Of a stretch of DNA of 37,405 nucleotides, positions 16,772 through 25,361 are shown one piece after another. Position numbers and translations under genes: made by a program. Under the pieces are notes generated by a model. The model ran no database searches and was not told the origin of the DNA. It saw only the letters and a program-made list of their open reading frames with translations. Each line of letters starts with the position of its first letter. Position 1 is the first letter of the stretch. Source of the stretch: CAYJRR01 sp964372275 [NCBI: uncultured bacterium] (GTDB taxonomy: Bacteria; CAYJRR01); assembly GCA_964372275.1 (NCBI GenBank), contig CAYJRR010000033.1, positions 1 to 37,405 on the forward strand, in the 5' to 3' direction.

Positions 16772-17625
16772 CCGGCGGCGACGCGCGGCGGGATCCGGGT
16801 GGCGGCGGAACGGTTGCGACCGGGCCGTTGCTCGAAGCACGAGCGATTTCGTTCTCTTTCCCCGGCGCGGCACCGCTTTTCGAGGACGTCACCCTGGAGA
16901 TCGCCCGCGGCAGCCACGTCGGGATCGTCGGTCCGAACGGCGCCGGGAAGAGCACGCTGCTCCGTCTGTTCGCGGGGGGCCTCCTTCCGGGAGCCGGGGA
17001 GATCCGGTTCGACGGCGTTCCGATGCGCGCGTGGCGGCGTCTCGCGCTCGCCCGGCGGATGGCCTACGTGCCGCAGTCGGCGCCGGCCGATCTCCCGTTC
17101 ACGGCGATGGAGGTGGCGCTCGCCGGGCGCTTCGCGCACGTCGGCTATTTCGGCGTGGAGTCGGCCGCCGATCGCGCGAAGGCCCTCGACGCGTTGACGC
17201 GCCTCGACGCCGCCGGCCTGGCCGGGCGACCGTACGCGGAGCTGTCGGGCGGCGAGCAGGCCAGGGTCCAGGTCGCGCGCGCGCTGGCGCAGGAGCCGGA
17301 TCTGCTGCTCCTCGACGAGCCGACCGCCTTCCTCGATCTCGGGGCTCGGCTCGACCTCTACGACCGGTTGCGGGAGGAGAACCGCCGGCGCGGCCTGACG
17401 GTCGTCGTCGTGACCCACGACCTCAACCTCGCGGCGGAATACTGCGACCGGCTCGTCCTCCTGGCAAAGGGGGGCGTGGTCGCGTCCGGTGCACCGGACG
17501 GGGTCCTGGACGAAGCGCGGATCGGCGCGCTGTACGGGTGCCGGGTGGCGGTCGACGTGAATCCGGCGACCGGTCGCCGCCGGGTGACGCCGCTTCCGCG
17601 CCACGCCCGGGACCGGCTTGCGTAA
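16768..17625 (+). CDS. btuD: Cobalamin ABC transporter ATPase, BtuD-like
   Basis: 285 residues. All ABC ATPase motifs are intact: Walker A GPNGAGKS (55-62), Q-loop Gln103 (YVPQ), signature LSGGEQ (159-164), Walker B LLLLDEP (179-185) and H-loop His217 (VTHD). The family is the FepC/BtuD/HmuV importer group, and this subunit powers BtuC. The GTG start overlaps the permease stop; about 20 Gly/Asp-rich residues precede the domain, so a start some codons later is possible. It is the last gene before a 128-bp gap filled by a palindromic element. Confidence 0.95.
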   Translation: MTGGDARRDPGGGGTVATGPLLEARAISFSFPGAAPLFEDVTLEIARGSHVGIVGPNGAGKSTLLRLFAGGLLPGAGEIRFDGVPMRAWRRLALARRMAYVPQSAPADLPFTAMEVALAGRFAHVGYFGVESAADRAKALDALTRLDAAGLAGRPYAELSGGEQARVQVARALAQEPDLLLLDEPTAFLDLGARLDLYDRLREENRRRGLTVVVVTHDLNLAAEYCDRLVLLAKGGVVASGAPDGVLDEARIGALYGCRVAVDVNPATGRRRVTPLPRHARDRLA

Positions 17626-17626
17626 G

Positions 17627-17741
17627 CGCAAGGAGCAGGAGGGGTGGAAGTTCAGAGACAGGTCAGGCACAGTGAAGAGTCAGGGGTGCCCTGACCGGAT
17701 GCTGGCCTTTCGCTGATCTTCCAGTCCTCCTACTCCTTGCG
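17627..17741. repeat. Nested palindromic element (REPIN/BIME-like) filling the btuD-17754 gap
   Basis: Outer arms at 17627-17650 and 17718-17741 are 24 bases each and pair with three mismatches (both carry CGCAAGGAG and AGGAGG); TCAG inside each arm extends the pairing. An inner hairpin pairs GGTCAGGCAC (17661-17670) with GTGCCCTGACC (17686-17696), with one bulged base and a 15-base loop. The element begins one base after the btuD stop and ends 12 bases before the next start, leaving the GGAG ribosome site free. The GGTCAGGCAC motif looks like dispersed REP elements moved by RAYT transposases. No transposase is nearby and no second copy is in the window, so this identity is inference. Confidence 0.72.
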
Positions 17742-17753
17742 CCGGAGACCGAC

Positions 17754-18419
17754 GTGGGGTTCCCGCGACACGCTCTCGTTCGACTCTTCGGGCAGTCGGC
17801 CCCCCTTGTCTTCGCGTGGTCGATCGCCGGGTGTGACGGCGGAGCGGTCGCGGACGACCCGTGCCCCGACGAGTCGGCAACCTACGGAGGCCGGGCGACC
17901 GACGAAGCCTGCCGCGCGATGCTCGACGCCGGCGACGACGTGCAGGTCGGTCATCCGTCGAGCGCCACCTTTCTGGGCGTGACCGGAACCGGCGCCACGC
18001 TCTCGTTCGGCTGGTCCTCCCCGATCGACGAGGACGGCGACCTCTTTCGCGCGCACGCCACTTCCGCCGCCGGCACGCGGCCGAGGCTCGGCGCCCGCGG
18101 TCGAAGGGATCTGGCGCTGTCGAGGCTGCTCGCCGCGCTCGATCCGATCCCGAAGGCCCTCGCGCACGAGGCGCCGGTCACCGGAGCCGTTCACATGCTC
18201 CGGGTGACGGGGGTCGACGGACGCGGCGAGCTGCTCTTCTTCACCACCGAGCTGCACTGGTTCCTGAGCGCGGAGGACGACGCCGACGTCCGGGCCACCG
18301 GCGGGGAGATGACGATCCGGATCACCTCCGCCTACCTCACCCAGAACCGGATCCTCAACCCGACGACCGACGGACCGTTCCGATCGGCGGACGACGGGAT
18401 CTTCACGGTGGAGGAATGA
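17754..18419 (+). CDS. Hypothetical lipoprotein following the B12 operon
   Basis: 221 residues from GTG at 17754, with GGAG 6 bases upstream. The signal peptide ends in WSIAGC (lipobox, Cys27). Two further cysteines lie close behind (CPDE, EACRAM). The body is beta-rich, with SSATFLGVTGTGATLSFGW, then GAVHMLRVTGVDGRGELLFF and EMTIRITSAYLTQNRIL. No enzyme motif is visible and I do not recognise the family. It starts a three-gene run with ATGA junctions (lipoprotein, YncE-like propeller, cytochrome c) that continues the strand of the cobalamin genes, separated from them by the palindromic element. It may act with the two genes after it on the cell envelope. Confidence 0.7.
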   Translation: MGFPRHALVRLFGQSAPLVFAWSIAGCDGGAVADDPCPDESATYGGRATDEACRAMLDAGDDVQVGHPSSATFLGVTGTGATLSFGWSSPIDEDGDLFRAHATSAAGTRPRLGARGRRDLALSRLLAALDPIPKALAHEAPVTGAVHMLRVTGVDGRGELLFFTTELHWFLSAEDDADVRATGGEMTIRITSAYLTQNRILNPTTDGPFRSADDGIFTVEE

Positions 18420-19666
18420 GGCTCGGCGTCGCGATCCGGGCGCTCCGCCGGCTCGCCGTGCCGGCGTTCGTCGTCGGGTCGCTTCTCGTGTCCGCGTGCG
18501 AGGAAGACGAGATCGAGTACTACGTGGAGCTCGACGATCACTGGCCGGAGCGCGTCGTCTACCCGGGGCCGGGGGCGGGCGGGATCGTCCTCTCCAACGC
18601 CTACGAGGACACGCTCACCTTTCTCGCCGCGTCGTCGCTGGCGCCGGTGGCGACGGTGCCGATCGGACTGAGCCCGGTGGAGCTGGAGGGACCTCATCAC
18701 GTCGTGGTCAGCCCCGACGGCCGGTACCTCTACACCGCCCTCTCGGAGACGGTGCCGAACAGCGGCGCCGGTCCGCACGGCTCGCACGGCGACGGTTCGG
18801 TCCCCGGCTACGTGCTGAAGATCCGGGTGGCCGACGCCAGGCTCGTCGGATCGACGCGCGTCGACCGCAGCCCCGGCGACCTGCTCCTGTCTCCCGACGG
18901 CGCGACGCTCTACGTCAGCCACTTCGACGTGAAGCGGGTGCTGGACGAGCTGCTCGGAGGCGGGACGGAGGAGGCGATGCGGTCGGCGATCGCCCGGATC
19001 GACACCGCGACGATGACCCGGGAGGCGCTGGTCCCGGTCTGTCCGGCCGAGCACGGCATGGCGTTGTCGGCCGACGGCGCGACGCTCTACGTCGCCTGCT
19101 ACGGGAACGACGCGGTGGCGGTCGTCGATGCGATCTCCGACGGGTTCGAGCACGAGCTCGTCGAGCTCGGCCCCGACGCCGACCTCCTGCCCGAGAACCG
19201 CTACGCCCCCTACGCCGCCACCTTCGACCCCGACGGACGCACGCTGTGGCTCTCCTGCTGGGAGAGCGGCGACCTTCGGGCATTCAACACCAGCTCCGGG
19301 ACGATGGAGCTCGGTCGGACGATCGTGACCGGCGGCCTCCCCGGCTTCGGCGCGTCGCTCGGCGGCCTCCTCGTCGTGCCGAGGCAGTCGGGCGATCCGT
19401 CGACCCCCGACGACCGGCTGCTGGTGATCGACAGCGCGGGGGCGATCGCCGCGAGCCACCCGCTCGATCCCGCCGACTGCGTCGGCGCCCATTCCGTCAC
19501 GCTCCTTCCCGGCGATCCGGACCGGGTGCTGGTCGTCTGCGAAGGGGACCACCTGTCCCCCGGCACGGCGATCCGCGTCGACGTCGGCACCGGCGTCGTC
19601 GACGCGGTGGCGGAGGCCGGTCTCTTCCCCGACGCGGCGGCCTACCTCCCGGGGAGCGGGCGATGA
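18416..19666 (+). CDS. YncE/YVTN-like beta-propeller lipoprotein
   Basis: 416 residues. The lipobox LLVSAC places the lipid on Cys28, followed by EEDE, the same acidic start as the propeller lipoprotein next to btuB. Blades carry the YVTN/YncE signature in clear form: SPDGRYLYTAL, SPDGATLYVSHFDVKRV, SADGATLYVACYGNDAVAVVD, DPDGRTLWLSCWESGD. The family binds ligands or partner proteins and is not known to be catalytic. The ATG overlaps the preceding stop (ATGA) and its own stop overlaps the cytochrome start, so the three are translationally coupled. It may form a surface complex with the two-haem cytochrome; that is inference from the coupling. Several His and Cys residues (HHVVVSPDG, HGSHGDG) might bind metal. 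Confidence 0.85.
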   Translation: MRLGVAIRALRRLAVPAFVVGSLLVSACEEDEIEYYVELDDHWPERVVYPGPGAGGIVLSNAYEDTLTFLAASSLAPVATVPIGLSPVELEGPHHVVVSPDGRYLYTALSETVPNSGAGPHGSHGDGSVPGYVLKIRVADARLVGSTRVDRSPGDLLLSPDGATLYVSHFDVKRVLDELLGGGTEEAMRSAIARIDTATMTREALVPVCPAEHGMALSADGATLYVACYGNDAVAVVDAISDGFEHELVELGPDADLLPENRYAPYAATFDPDGRTLWLSCWESGDLRAFNTSSGTMELGRTIVTGGLPGFGASLGGLLVVPRQSGDPSTPDDRLLVIDSAGAIAASHPLDPADCVGAHSVTLLPGDPDRVLVVCEGDHLSPGTAIRVDVGTGVVDAVAEAGLFPDAAAYLPGSGR

Positions 19667-20388
19667 CCGGTATGCACCGCGGCGTCTCCGCAGGGATCGC
19701 CTTCCTTGCGCTCGCGGGATGTGCCGGCGGAGAGACCGTCCGCCGGCCGGCGCGGGAGCTGGGCGAGCGGCTGTTCTCTTCGCCGTCGCTCTCCGACTCG
19801 AGCTTCAACGATTTCGCCTGCGCCGACTGCCACGCCGTGCGCGCCGCCGACGACGCCGACCGGCGCTACGCCGGATTCCCGATGGAGGGGGTGACGGCGC
19901 GGCCGAGCTGGTGGAACGGCCAGTCGACGCAGCTCCTCGATGCGGTGAACTTCTGCCTCGTCTACTTCATGCGCGGGTCGGCGATCGTCCCCGGCGAGAT
20001 CGAGGGGGACGCGCTCTACGAGTTCCTCGCGTCGATCTCGACCGGGGAGCCGGAGCCGGGGATCCCGTTCACGCTCGTCACCACCGTGCAGGCGCTTCCC
20101 GCGGGGGATGCCGACTCCGGGCGGGAGGTGTACGACCTCGCGTGCCGCGCGTGTCACGGCGCCCGCGGAAGCGGGAAGGGGCGTCTCTCGAGCGCGGTGA
20201 CCGTGCTGGGGGAGGATCTTTCCGCCGAGTACGACGAGCTGTTTCCCGGCGTCGACCACGACCTGCTGGTGATCGAGAAGGTGCGTCACGGGCAGTTCTT
20301 CGGCGTCGGCGGGAACATGCCGCCGTTCGCGCGGGAGCGGCTCTCGGACGAGGATCTGTCCGACCTCGTCGCCTATCTGGACCTGTAG
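19663..20388 (+). CDS. Two-haem c-type cytochrome lipoprotein
   Basis: 241 residues. The signal ends in LALAGC (Cys20 lipidated). Two haem c sites are present: CADCH at 53-57 and CRACH at 161-165. The second domain is an ordinary class I cytochrome c with GGNMPPF supplying the axial Met219 and a terminal DLVAYLDL helix. The first domain is more divergent; FMRG (Met103) may be its axial ligand. It should shuttle electrons at the outer face of the inner membrane or in the outer membrane, partner unknown. Either ATG at 19663 (overlapping the propeller stop) or 19672 could be used. Its last 16 bases overlap the end of the convergent BNR gene. Confidence 0.88.
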   Translation: MTGMHRGVSAGIAFLALAGCAGGETVRRPARELGERLFSSPSLSDSSFNDFACADCHAVRAADDADRRYAGFPMEGVTARPSWWNGQSTQLLDAVNFCLVYFMRGSAIVPGEIEGDALYEFLASISTGEPEPGIPFTLVTTVQALPAGDADSGREVYDLACRACHGARGSGKGRLSSAVTVLGEDLSAEYDELFPGVDHDLLVIEKVRHGQFFGVGGNMPPFARERLSDEDLSDLVAYLDL

Positions 20389-21719
20389 CGCGGAGCGGGG
20401 GACGGTTCGCCTCCGCGGCGCCGGCGTCGTGCGGCGAGCGCGATCCCCGCGGCCGCCAGGCACACGACCGCCGCGGGCACGGTCGCGCCCGAGGCCGGCG
20501 GCACGGAGCAGCCACAGCCACCGCCGCCGCCGTCGCCGCCGTTCTCGTCCTCCGGGGTCGGCGTCGGCGTTTCGATCCCGAGCCGCTGCGCGAGCGCCGG
20601 CCAGAGCGGATCGCAGATCGTCTTCACCGACGAGCCGTCGGGGCACGGTCGCGGGCCCTGGAGCTGGTCGAACCGGAACAGGCCGGTGTAGGTCGAGCCT
20701 CCGTCGGTGGTGACCGCCAGCGCCGCGCCGAAGGTGAAGTTGTTGGTGGCGAGGAACAGGCCGCGCTCGTCGACCGCCATCCCGTTGGCCCGTGGCGCGC
20801 CGTCGACGGCGATGAAGGTGCGGCCGTCGGTCGACCGGTAGACGGCATCGGTGGTGGTGGAGACCCAGAGGCGGCCGGAGCCGTCGTGGACGGCGCCGCG
20901 GATGTCGCCGACCACCTGCAGCACCGACGCGAACGAGACCCCTCCGTTGGTGGTGAGCAGCAGGTGGTCGGTGGTGGCGTCGGTGCGGACGAACGCCGTC
21001 AGGCCGTCGGTCGGCGAGACGGCGACGACTTCGAGACTGGTCTGCGGGAGCCCCTCGAAGGTGAAGCTCCACGGGTGCTCCGTGAACGATCCGCCGCCGT
21101 CCGCGCTCCGGTAGATCCACGCCTGCGCGCTCGGCGTGTACCAGTTCGCCGCGGCCCAGACCACCAGCGGATCGGTCGGAGACCAGCGCACCGACCGGAA
21201 GTAACGGTCGGCCATGAACAGCGGGCTCGTCGACCAGGCGATCCCGCCGTCGGTCGAGACCCACAGACCGTTCATCTGCCCGGCGCCCGTCGAGCTGGCG
21301 GCGAGCAGGTGGTCGGGGTCGGCGGGATCGATCGCCAGGTCGCGGATCACCACCTCGCGCAGCGCGTAGGGGGCGTCCCAGGCGCAGCCGTCGGCCGACC
21401 GGAAGAACGACGCGTCGGGAACGTTCGCGACGCCGATCGCCTTCACCGTCGCGAAGAAGACGTCGTCGGCCGACCGGAAGTAGGCGGGGGTGAGGGTGGA
21501 GGTCGGCGAGAGCAGCGTTTCGTGGCAGATCCAGGTGAACGTCTCGCCGTCGGGGGCGTCGAGGAGCCCGAAGTTCGCTTCGATCCCCAGCGTCACGGGA
21601 TCGCCGGGGCGCAGCGCGACGCGCAGCGAATCGGGGATCGAGGCGCCGTTCCCCCATGCGGTCGCCGGAGCGACCAGGAGCGGCAGCAGCAGGCGGAGTC
21701 GGGCGGACACCGCGGCCAT
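20373..21719 (-). CDS. Secreted BNR/sortilin-type propeller protein with MYXO-CTERM-like tail
   Basis: 448 residues. A signal peptide (LRLLLPLLVAPATAWG) is followed by a beta-propeller with repeated Asp-box-like blades: FRSADDVFFATV, FFRSADGCAW, LWVSTDGGIAW, IYRSADGGGSF, LLTTNGGVSF, VYRSTDGRTF and VTTDGGSTY. The C-terminus has a Gly-rich stretch with GGGGCGCS, then a hydrophobic helix (VPAAVVCLAAAGIALAA), then an RRRRR cluster. That three-part tail matches the MYXO-CTERM type sorting signal of myxobacteria, in which a Cys-containing motif, TM and Arg cluster direct processing and surface anchoring. The substrate, if any, is unknown; sialidase catalytic residues are not evident. The end overlaps the convergent cytochrome gene by 16 bases. 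The ATG lies 19 bp downstream of the stop of the next lipoprotein gene on this strand. Confidence 0.86.
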   Translation of the reverse strand: MAAVSARLRLLLPLLVAPATAWGNGASIPDSLRVALRPGDPVTLGIEANFGLLDAPDGETFTWICHETLLSPTSTLTPAYFRSADDVFFATVKAIGVANVPDASFFRSADGCAWDAPYALREVVIRDLAIDPADPDHLLAASSTGAGQMNGLWVSTDGGIAWSTSPLFMADRYFRSVRWSPTDPLVVWAAANWYTPSAQAWIYRSADGGGSFTEHPWSFTFEGLPQTSLEVVAVSPTDGLTAFVRTDATTDHLLLTTNGGVSFASVLQVVGDIRGAVHDGSGRLWVSTTTDAVYRSTDGRTFIAVDGAPRANGMAVDERGLFLATNNFTFGAALAVTTDGGSTYTGLFRFDQLQGPRPCPDGSSVKTICDPLWPALAQRLGIETPTPTPEDENGGDGGGGGCGCSVPPASGATVPAAVVCLAAAGIALAARRRRRGGEPSPAPRYRSR

Positions 21720-21738
21720 GATAACGCGCGCGCCGGAT

Positions 21739-23052
21739 TCACGGCATCCGCGCGTGGGCGACCCGCACGTCGGCGTCGCCGTCGGTCGTGTCGCTCCAGG
21801 CGATCCAGGCCTCCCCGTTCGCGACGGCGATGGAGAGGAAATCGCCGACGTTCGCCGTCAGGCTCGCCTCTGCGAAGCGGAACGATTGCGTGGAGACTTG
21901 CACGGCGCGGCCGATCGCCCTCCCCGGACCCAGGACGCGGGTCCACGCCCGCCATCGGTGGCCGCTCGAGCCGACCTCCGCCGAGCGGTCCGGCCCCTCC
22001 TCCAGCCATGCGGCGAGAAACCGATCCCCCCCGACCGGCTCGAGGGCCGCCATCCCGGAGCGGGATCCGTTCGCGTTGCGAAGGGGACCGACGCTCCGGA
22101 ACGGGGCCGCCCCCCGCGCGCGGCGTTCGAGTCGGTAGTCGGTGCGCCGCCCGTCCGCGTCGAGAACCGGCACCGCGCGCCAAGCCGCTTCGTCGTCGGC
22201 GACGGCCAGTACCGCGAGCGAGTAGTCGAGGAGCGCGGCCGCGCGGGGGAAGGCGATCCGGTCGAGGGCGGCGAACGTGCGCCCGTCTCCGGACGCGCGG
22301 CGATGCTCGACCGTCACCCTTCCCGGAGTCGACTCCGCCCGGTCGAGCAGCAGCGCCTCGAGCCCCTGCCGCCCCGGCCGCAGCGGATGGATCGACGCGC
22401 GCCCGTCGATCGACGCGCGACGCTCGAACCGTCCGTCCTCCTCCCGCCGTGCGGTCACCCAGCGCGATCGCCCGTCGGCGTCGACCTCGGACCAGGAGAG
22501 GAACAACCCCGAATCGGCCCGCGCGAGCCACGGGCGGTCGCAACGAACCGGTTCCGCCGAGACGATCGCCGACGGCGGGGACCAGGTCGCGCCGAAGTCG
22601 TCGCTCGACCGCGCGAACAGATCGCAGGCGCGGCCGTCCGGCGCGCCGGGATCGAGCCGGCAGGCGATCCACGCCAGATGAAGGCGCCCGCGCTCGTCCC
22701 GCGCGAGCGTCGGGTCGGCCTGCCCGAGTGGATGTTCGGGATCGGGATCGAGCGCCGGCACGCTCGCGGAGAACGTCGCGCCCCCGTCGGTCGATCGCGC
22801 GACACGCACCGCCGGCCGGACCGCGCTCGCGCCTCCGCCGATCCCCCCCGGCCCTGGGCGCGGCGTCCAGTCGATCCAGGCGACGGCGACCCCGCCCGAA
22901 CCGTCGACGGCGATCGCCGGCTCACCTTGCGCGTATCCGCCGTCGACGTCGTTGACCTGCACCGCCTCCGAGAGCACCACCGCCGTCCCCTTCGACGCGC
23001 AGCCGGAAAGGACGAGGGCCGCGAGGAAGGCCCCGGCGCGCGTCGGGATCAC
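21739..23052 (-). CDS. Lipoprotein with sialidase/BNR-like propeller
   Basis: 437 residues from GTG at 23052, overlapping the stop of the upstream methyltransferase gene (GTGA). The signal ends in LVLSGC (lipobox, Cys18). Asp-box-like segments such as ARSTDGGATFSAS and ARSSDDFGATWSPP, with EPAIAVDGSGGVAVAWID and DPTLARDERGRLHLAWI, show a six-bladed sialidase-like propeller. The full catalytic set of sialidases (Arg triad, Tyr/Glu pair) cannot be made out, so it is more likely a binding or structural propeller. It forms a short operon with the rRNA methyltransferase upstream and perhaps the MYXO-CTERM-like propeller gene downstream (19-bp gap). Confidence 0.8.
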   Translation of the reverse strand: MIPTRAGAFLAALVLSGCASKGTAVVLSEAVQVNDVDGGYAQGEPAIAVDGSGGVAVAWIDWTPRPGPGGIGGGASAVRPAVRVARSTDGGATFSASVPALDPDPEHPLGQADPTLARDERGRLHLAWIACRLDPGAPDGRACDLFARSSDDFGATWSPPSAIVSAEPVRCDRPWLARADSGLFLSWSEVDADGRSRWVTARREEDGRFERRASIDGRASIHPLRPGRQGLEALLLDRAESTPGRVTVEHRRASGDGRTFAALDRIAFPRAAALLDYSLAVLAVADDEAAWRAVPVLDADGRRTDYRLERRARGAAPFRSVGPLRNANGSRSGMAALEPVGGDRFLAAWLEEGPDRSAEVGSSGHRWRAWTRVLGPGRAIGRAVQVSTQSFRFAEASLTANVGDFLSIAVANGEAWIAWSDTTDGDADVRVAHARMP

Positions 23053-24245
23053 GCCGCCTCCACCAGGACCGACTTCAGGTAGAGCGACTCCGGGATCTGC
23101 ACGATCCAGGGATGGTCCGGCGGTTGGAACGTCTCGGCCAGCACCCGCAGCCGCCGGCCGGTCTCTCCGCCGGCGATGCGAAGCGTCTCCTCCAGCAACG
23201 ACGCCGTGAGGTGGTAGGCGCAGGAGGAGACGAACAGCGTTCCGCCGGGGACGAGCAGGCGCAGCGCGGCGGTGGAGAGGGTGACGAAGGCCCAGCGCGC
23301 CGTCGGGAGCTCCTCGCGGCGCTTGGCGATCGCCGGAGGGTCGAGGATCACCCGATCGAAGCGCGCCCCGGAGGCGGCGAGGCTAGGCATCTCCTCGAAT
23401 GCGTCGGCGGTGCGGACCTCGATCCGGGTCGCGACGCCGTTCCTCTCGGCGTGGGCGCGCGCGGCGGCGGCGGCGGCCGGGTCCTTCTCCACCGCCACGC
23501 ACTGCGCGCCGGCCAGCGCGAGGCGGGTGGAGATGCTGCCGGTCGAGGCGAAGGCGTCGAGCACGCGCTCGCCGGCCGAAACTCCGCGGCAAAGCATCGC
23601 GCGGTTGTCGCGTTGGTCGAGGTAGAAGCCGGTCTTGTGCCCGCCGGCCACCTGCGCGACGAAGCGCGCGCCCCCCTCCCGGAACTCGACCTCCGCCGGC
23701 GTCTGGCCGGCCAGCGGTCCGACGCGGACTTCGAGCCCCTCCTCGGTCCGCGCCGGCATGTCGCTCCGCTCGTAGATCCCCTTGGGGGAGACGACGCGCT
23801 CGAGCGCCTGCGTGATCAACGGCCGGAAGGCGTCGGCCCCGGCGTACCGGAGTTGCGCCACCAGGTGTCCCGCGTAGGCGTCGACGACGATTCCGGGCAG
23901 GTCGTCCGCCTCGGCGTGGACCAGGCGGACGCCCTCTTCCCCGGGGAGGTGGCGATCGCGAAGCCTCATCGCGGCGTCGATCCGGCGCACGAAGAAGTCG
24001 AGGTCGACGTCCTCCGCGAGGTCGCGGGTCAGGACGCGCATCGCGACGCGCGAGCCCGGCGTGAACCACCCCTTGGCGACCGACCCTCCGCCGGCGTCGC
24101 GCGCCACCACGATCCCGCCGGTCTTCCCCATGCGCTCGACGTTCCGGTCGACGCGCGCAACTTCGTCGCGATAGATCCACGGGGCGAAGTTGCGGACCTT
24201 CTTCTCCTTGCCCGGCTTGAGCACGATCTCGGGGAAGGTGGTCAC
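23049..24245 (-). CDS. rlmI: RlmI-like 23S rRNA cytosine-C5 methyltransferase
   Basis: 398 residues, the normal RlmI size. The N-terminal ~80 residues are a PUA RNA-binding domain (IVLKPGKEKKVRNFAPWIYRDEV). A short linker domain and a Rossmann SAM-methyltransferase follow. Diagnostic segments are GHKTGFYLDQRDNR, VLDAFASTGSISTRLA (SAM motif I), VILDPPAIAKRREEL (motif IV) and VSSCAYHL, where the Cys is the presumed catalytic nucleophile of m5C formation; E. coli has SSCSHH there. It should methylate a cytosine of 23S rRNA such as C1962. The start is GTG at 24245. It diverges from glucokinase across a 32-bp gap. Confidence 0.9.
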   Translation of the reverse strand: MTTFPEIVLKPGKEKKVRNFAPWIYRDEVARVDRNVERMGKTGGIVVARDAGGGSVAKGWFTPGSRVAMRVLTRDLAEDVDLDFFVRRIDAAMRLRDRHLPGEEGVRLVHAEADDLPGIVVDAYAGHLVAQLRYAGADAFRPLITQALERVVSPKGIYERSDMPARTEEGLEVRVGPLAGQTPAEVEFREGGARFVAQVAGGHKTGFYLDQRDNRAMLCRGVSAGERVLDAFASTGSISTRLALAGAQCVAVEKDPAAAAAARAHAERNGVATRIEVRTADAFEEMPSLAASGARFDRVILDPPAIAKRREELPTARWAFVTLSTAALRLLVPGGTLFVSSCAYHLTASLLEETLRIAGGETGRRLRVLAETFQPPDHPWIVQIPESLYLKSVLVEAA

Positions 24246-24277
24246 GCCCGCCCTATAACACGTAAAGTCACGGGGAA

Positions 24278-25339
24278 ATGTCCGCGCGTTCGCGCTCCCG
24301 GGGGGACTCCCCCCGATCCCCCCCTGCGACGCACCTTCTCGCGGGCGATGTCGGCGGGACCAAGGCCGACCTCGCGCTCTACGAGCTCGTCGAACCCGCT
24401 CGACCGGGGCTGGCGGGCCTTCGGCTGGTCGCCGAGCGGACCTTGCCGAGCCGCGACTACGGCGGACTCGCTCCGTTGATCGCCGACTTCCTGGGACCTG
24501 GATCTCCCCCCATCTCGGCCGCCGCCTTCGGGATCCCGGGGCCGGTGGTCGACGACGTGGTGGTGACGACGAACCTCCCCTGGCGGATCGCGGCCTCGGA
24601 GCTGGCCGGCGCGATCGGGTGTCCGCGCGTCGCGCTGCTGAACGACCTGGAGACGACCGCCTGGGGGGCCCTCGCGCTCCCGCCGTCGGCGATCCACGTC
24701 CTCCATGATGGGGTGGCGCGTCCCGGGAACGTGGCGGTGATCGCCGCCGGAACCGGACTCGGCCAAGCGTTCCTCTTCTGGGACGGCGCCCGCTTCCGTG
24801 CCGCGGCGACCGAAGGGGGACACGTCGACTTCGCGCCGCGCGACGAGCTGGAGATCGGGCTTCTGTCGTTTCTGCGGCAGAAGTTCGGGCGCGTCTCGTA
24901 CGAACGGGTCGTCTCCGGTCCGGGGCTGGCGAACCTCTTCGACTACTTCGACGTCGGGCTTCACCGGCCGGTGGCGCCGGCGGTGCGCGCGCGGATCGCG
25001 CGAGGCGAGGACGTGGCGACGGTGGTCGGCGAGGCCGGCGTCGACGGGAGCTGCGCCACCTGCGCCGAGGTGCTCGAACGGTTCGTCAGCCTCTACGGCG
25101 CGCAGGCGGGGAACCTGGCGTTGACGGTGATGGCGGTGGGTGGGGTCTGGATCGGCGGCGGGATCGTGACCAAGATCCTGCCGCGCATGACGGCCGGTGG
25201 GTTCCTGCGGTCGTTCCGGTCGAAGGGGCGCTACGAGGCGTTCATGGAACGGATCCCGGTGAAGATCCTCCTCGAGCCGAAGACCTCCCGCCTCGGCGCC
25301 GCGCTCGCCGCGCGACGGCGGATGCAGGAAGGGACATGA
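24278..25339 (+). CDS. glk: Glucokinase (Glk family)
   Basis: 353 residues. HLLAGDVGGTKADLALYE is the phosphate-binding N-terminus of bacterial glucokinases; FGIPGPVVDD, LNDLETTAWG (with the catalytic Asp), IAAGTGLGQAF and TEGGHVDFAP complete the family pattern. It phosphorylates glucose to glucose-6-phosphate with ATP in the cytosol. The sequence fits the non-ROK Glk family, since the CxCGxxGC zinc motif of ROK kinases is absent. The first 15 residues are Ser/Arg/Pro-rich and a later start is possible. TATAAC at 24254-24259, 18 bases upstream of the ATG, is a plausible -10 box. It is divergent from rlmI. Confidence 0.92.
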   Translation: MSARSRSRGDSPRSPPATHLLAGDVGGTKADLALYELVEPARPGLAGLRLVAERTLPSRDYGGLAPLIADFLGPGSPPISAAAFGIPGPVVDDVVVTTNLPWRIAASELAGAIGCPRVALLNDLETTAWGALALPPSAIHVLHDGVARPGNVAVIAAGTGLGQAFLFWDGARFRAAATEGGHVDFAPRDELEIGLLSFLRQKFGRVSYERVVSGPGLANLFDYFDVGLHRPVAPAVRARIARGEDVATVVGEAGVDGSCATCAEVLERFVSLYGAQAGNLALTVMAVGGVWIGGGIVTKILPRMTAGGFLRSFRSKGRYEAFMERIPVKILLEPKTSRLGAALAARRRMQEGT

Positions 25340-25361
25340 GCGCTTTGCCGGTGTCGAGACA

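Noticed and set aside
19642-21657. Long minus-strand frame across the cytochrome and BNR genes
   Set aside because: Arg/Pro-rich, no motif, and fully overlaps two well-supported genes.
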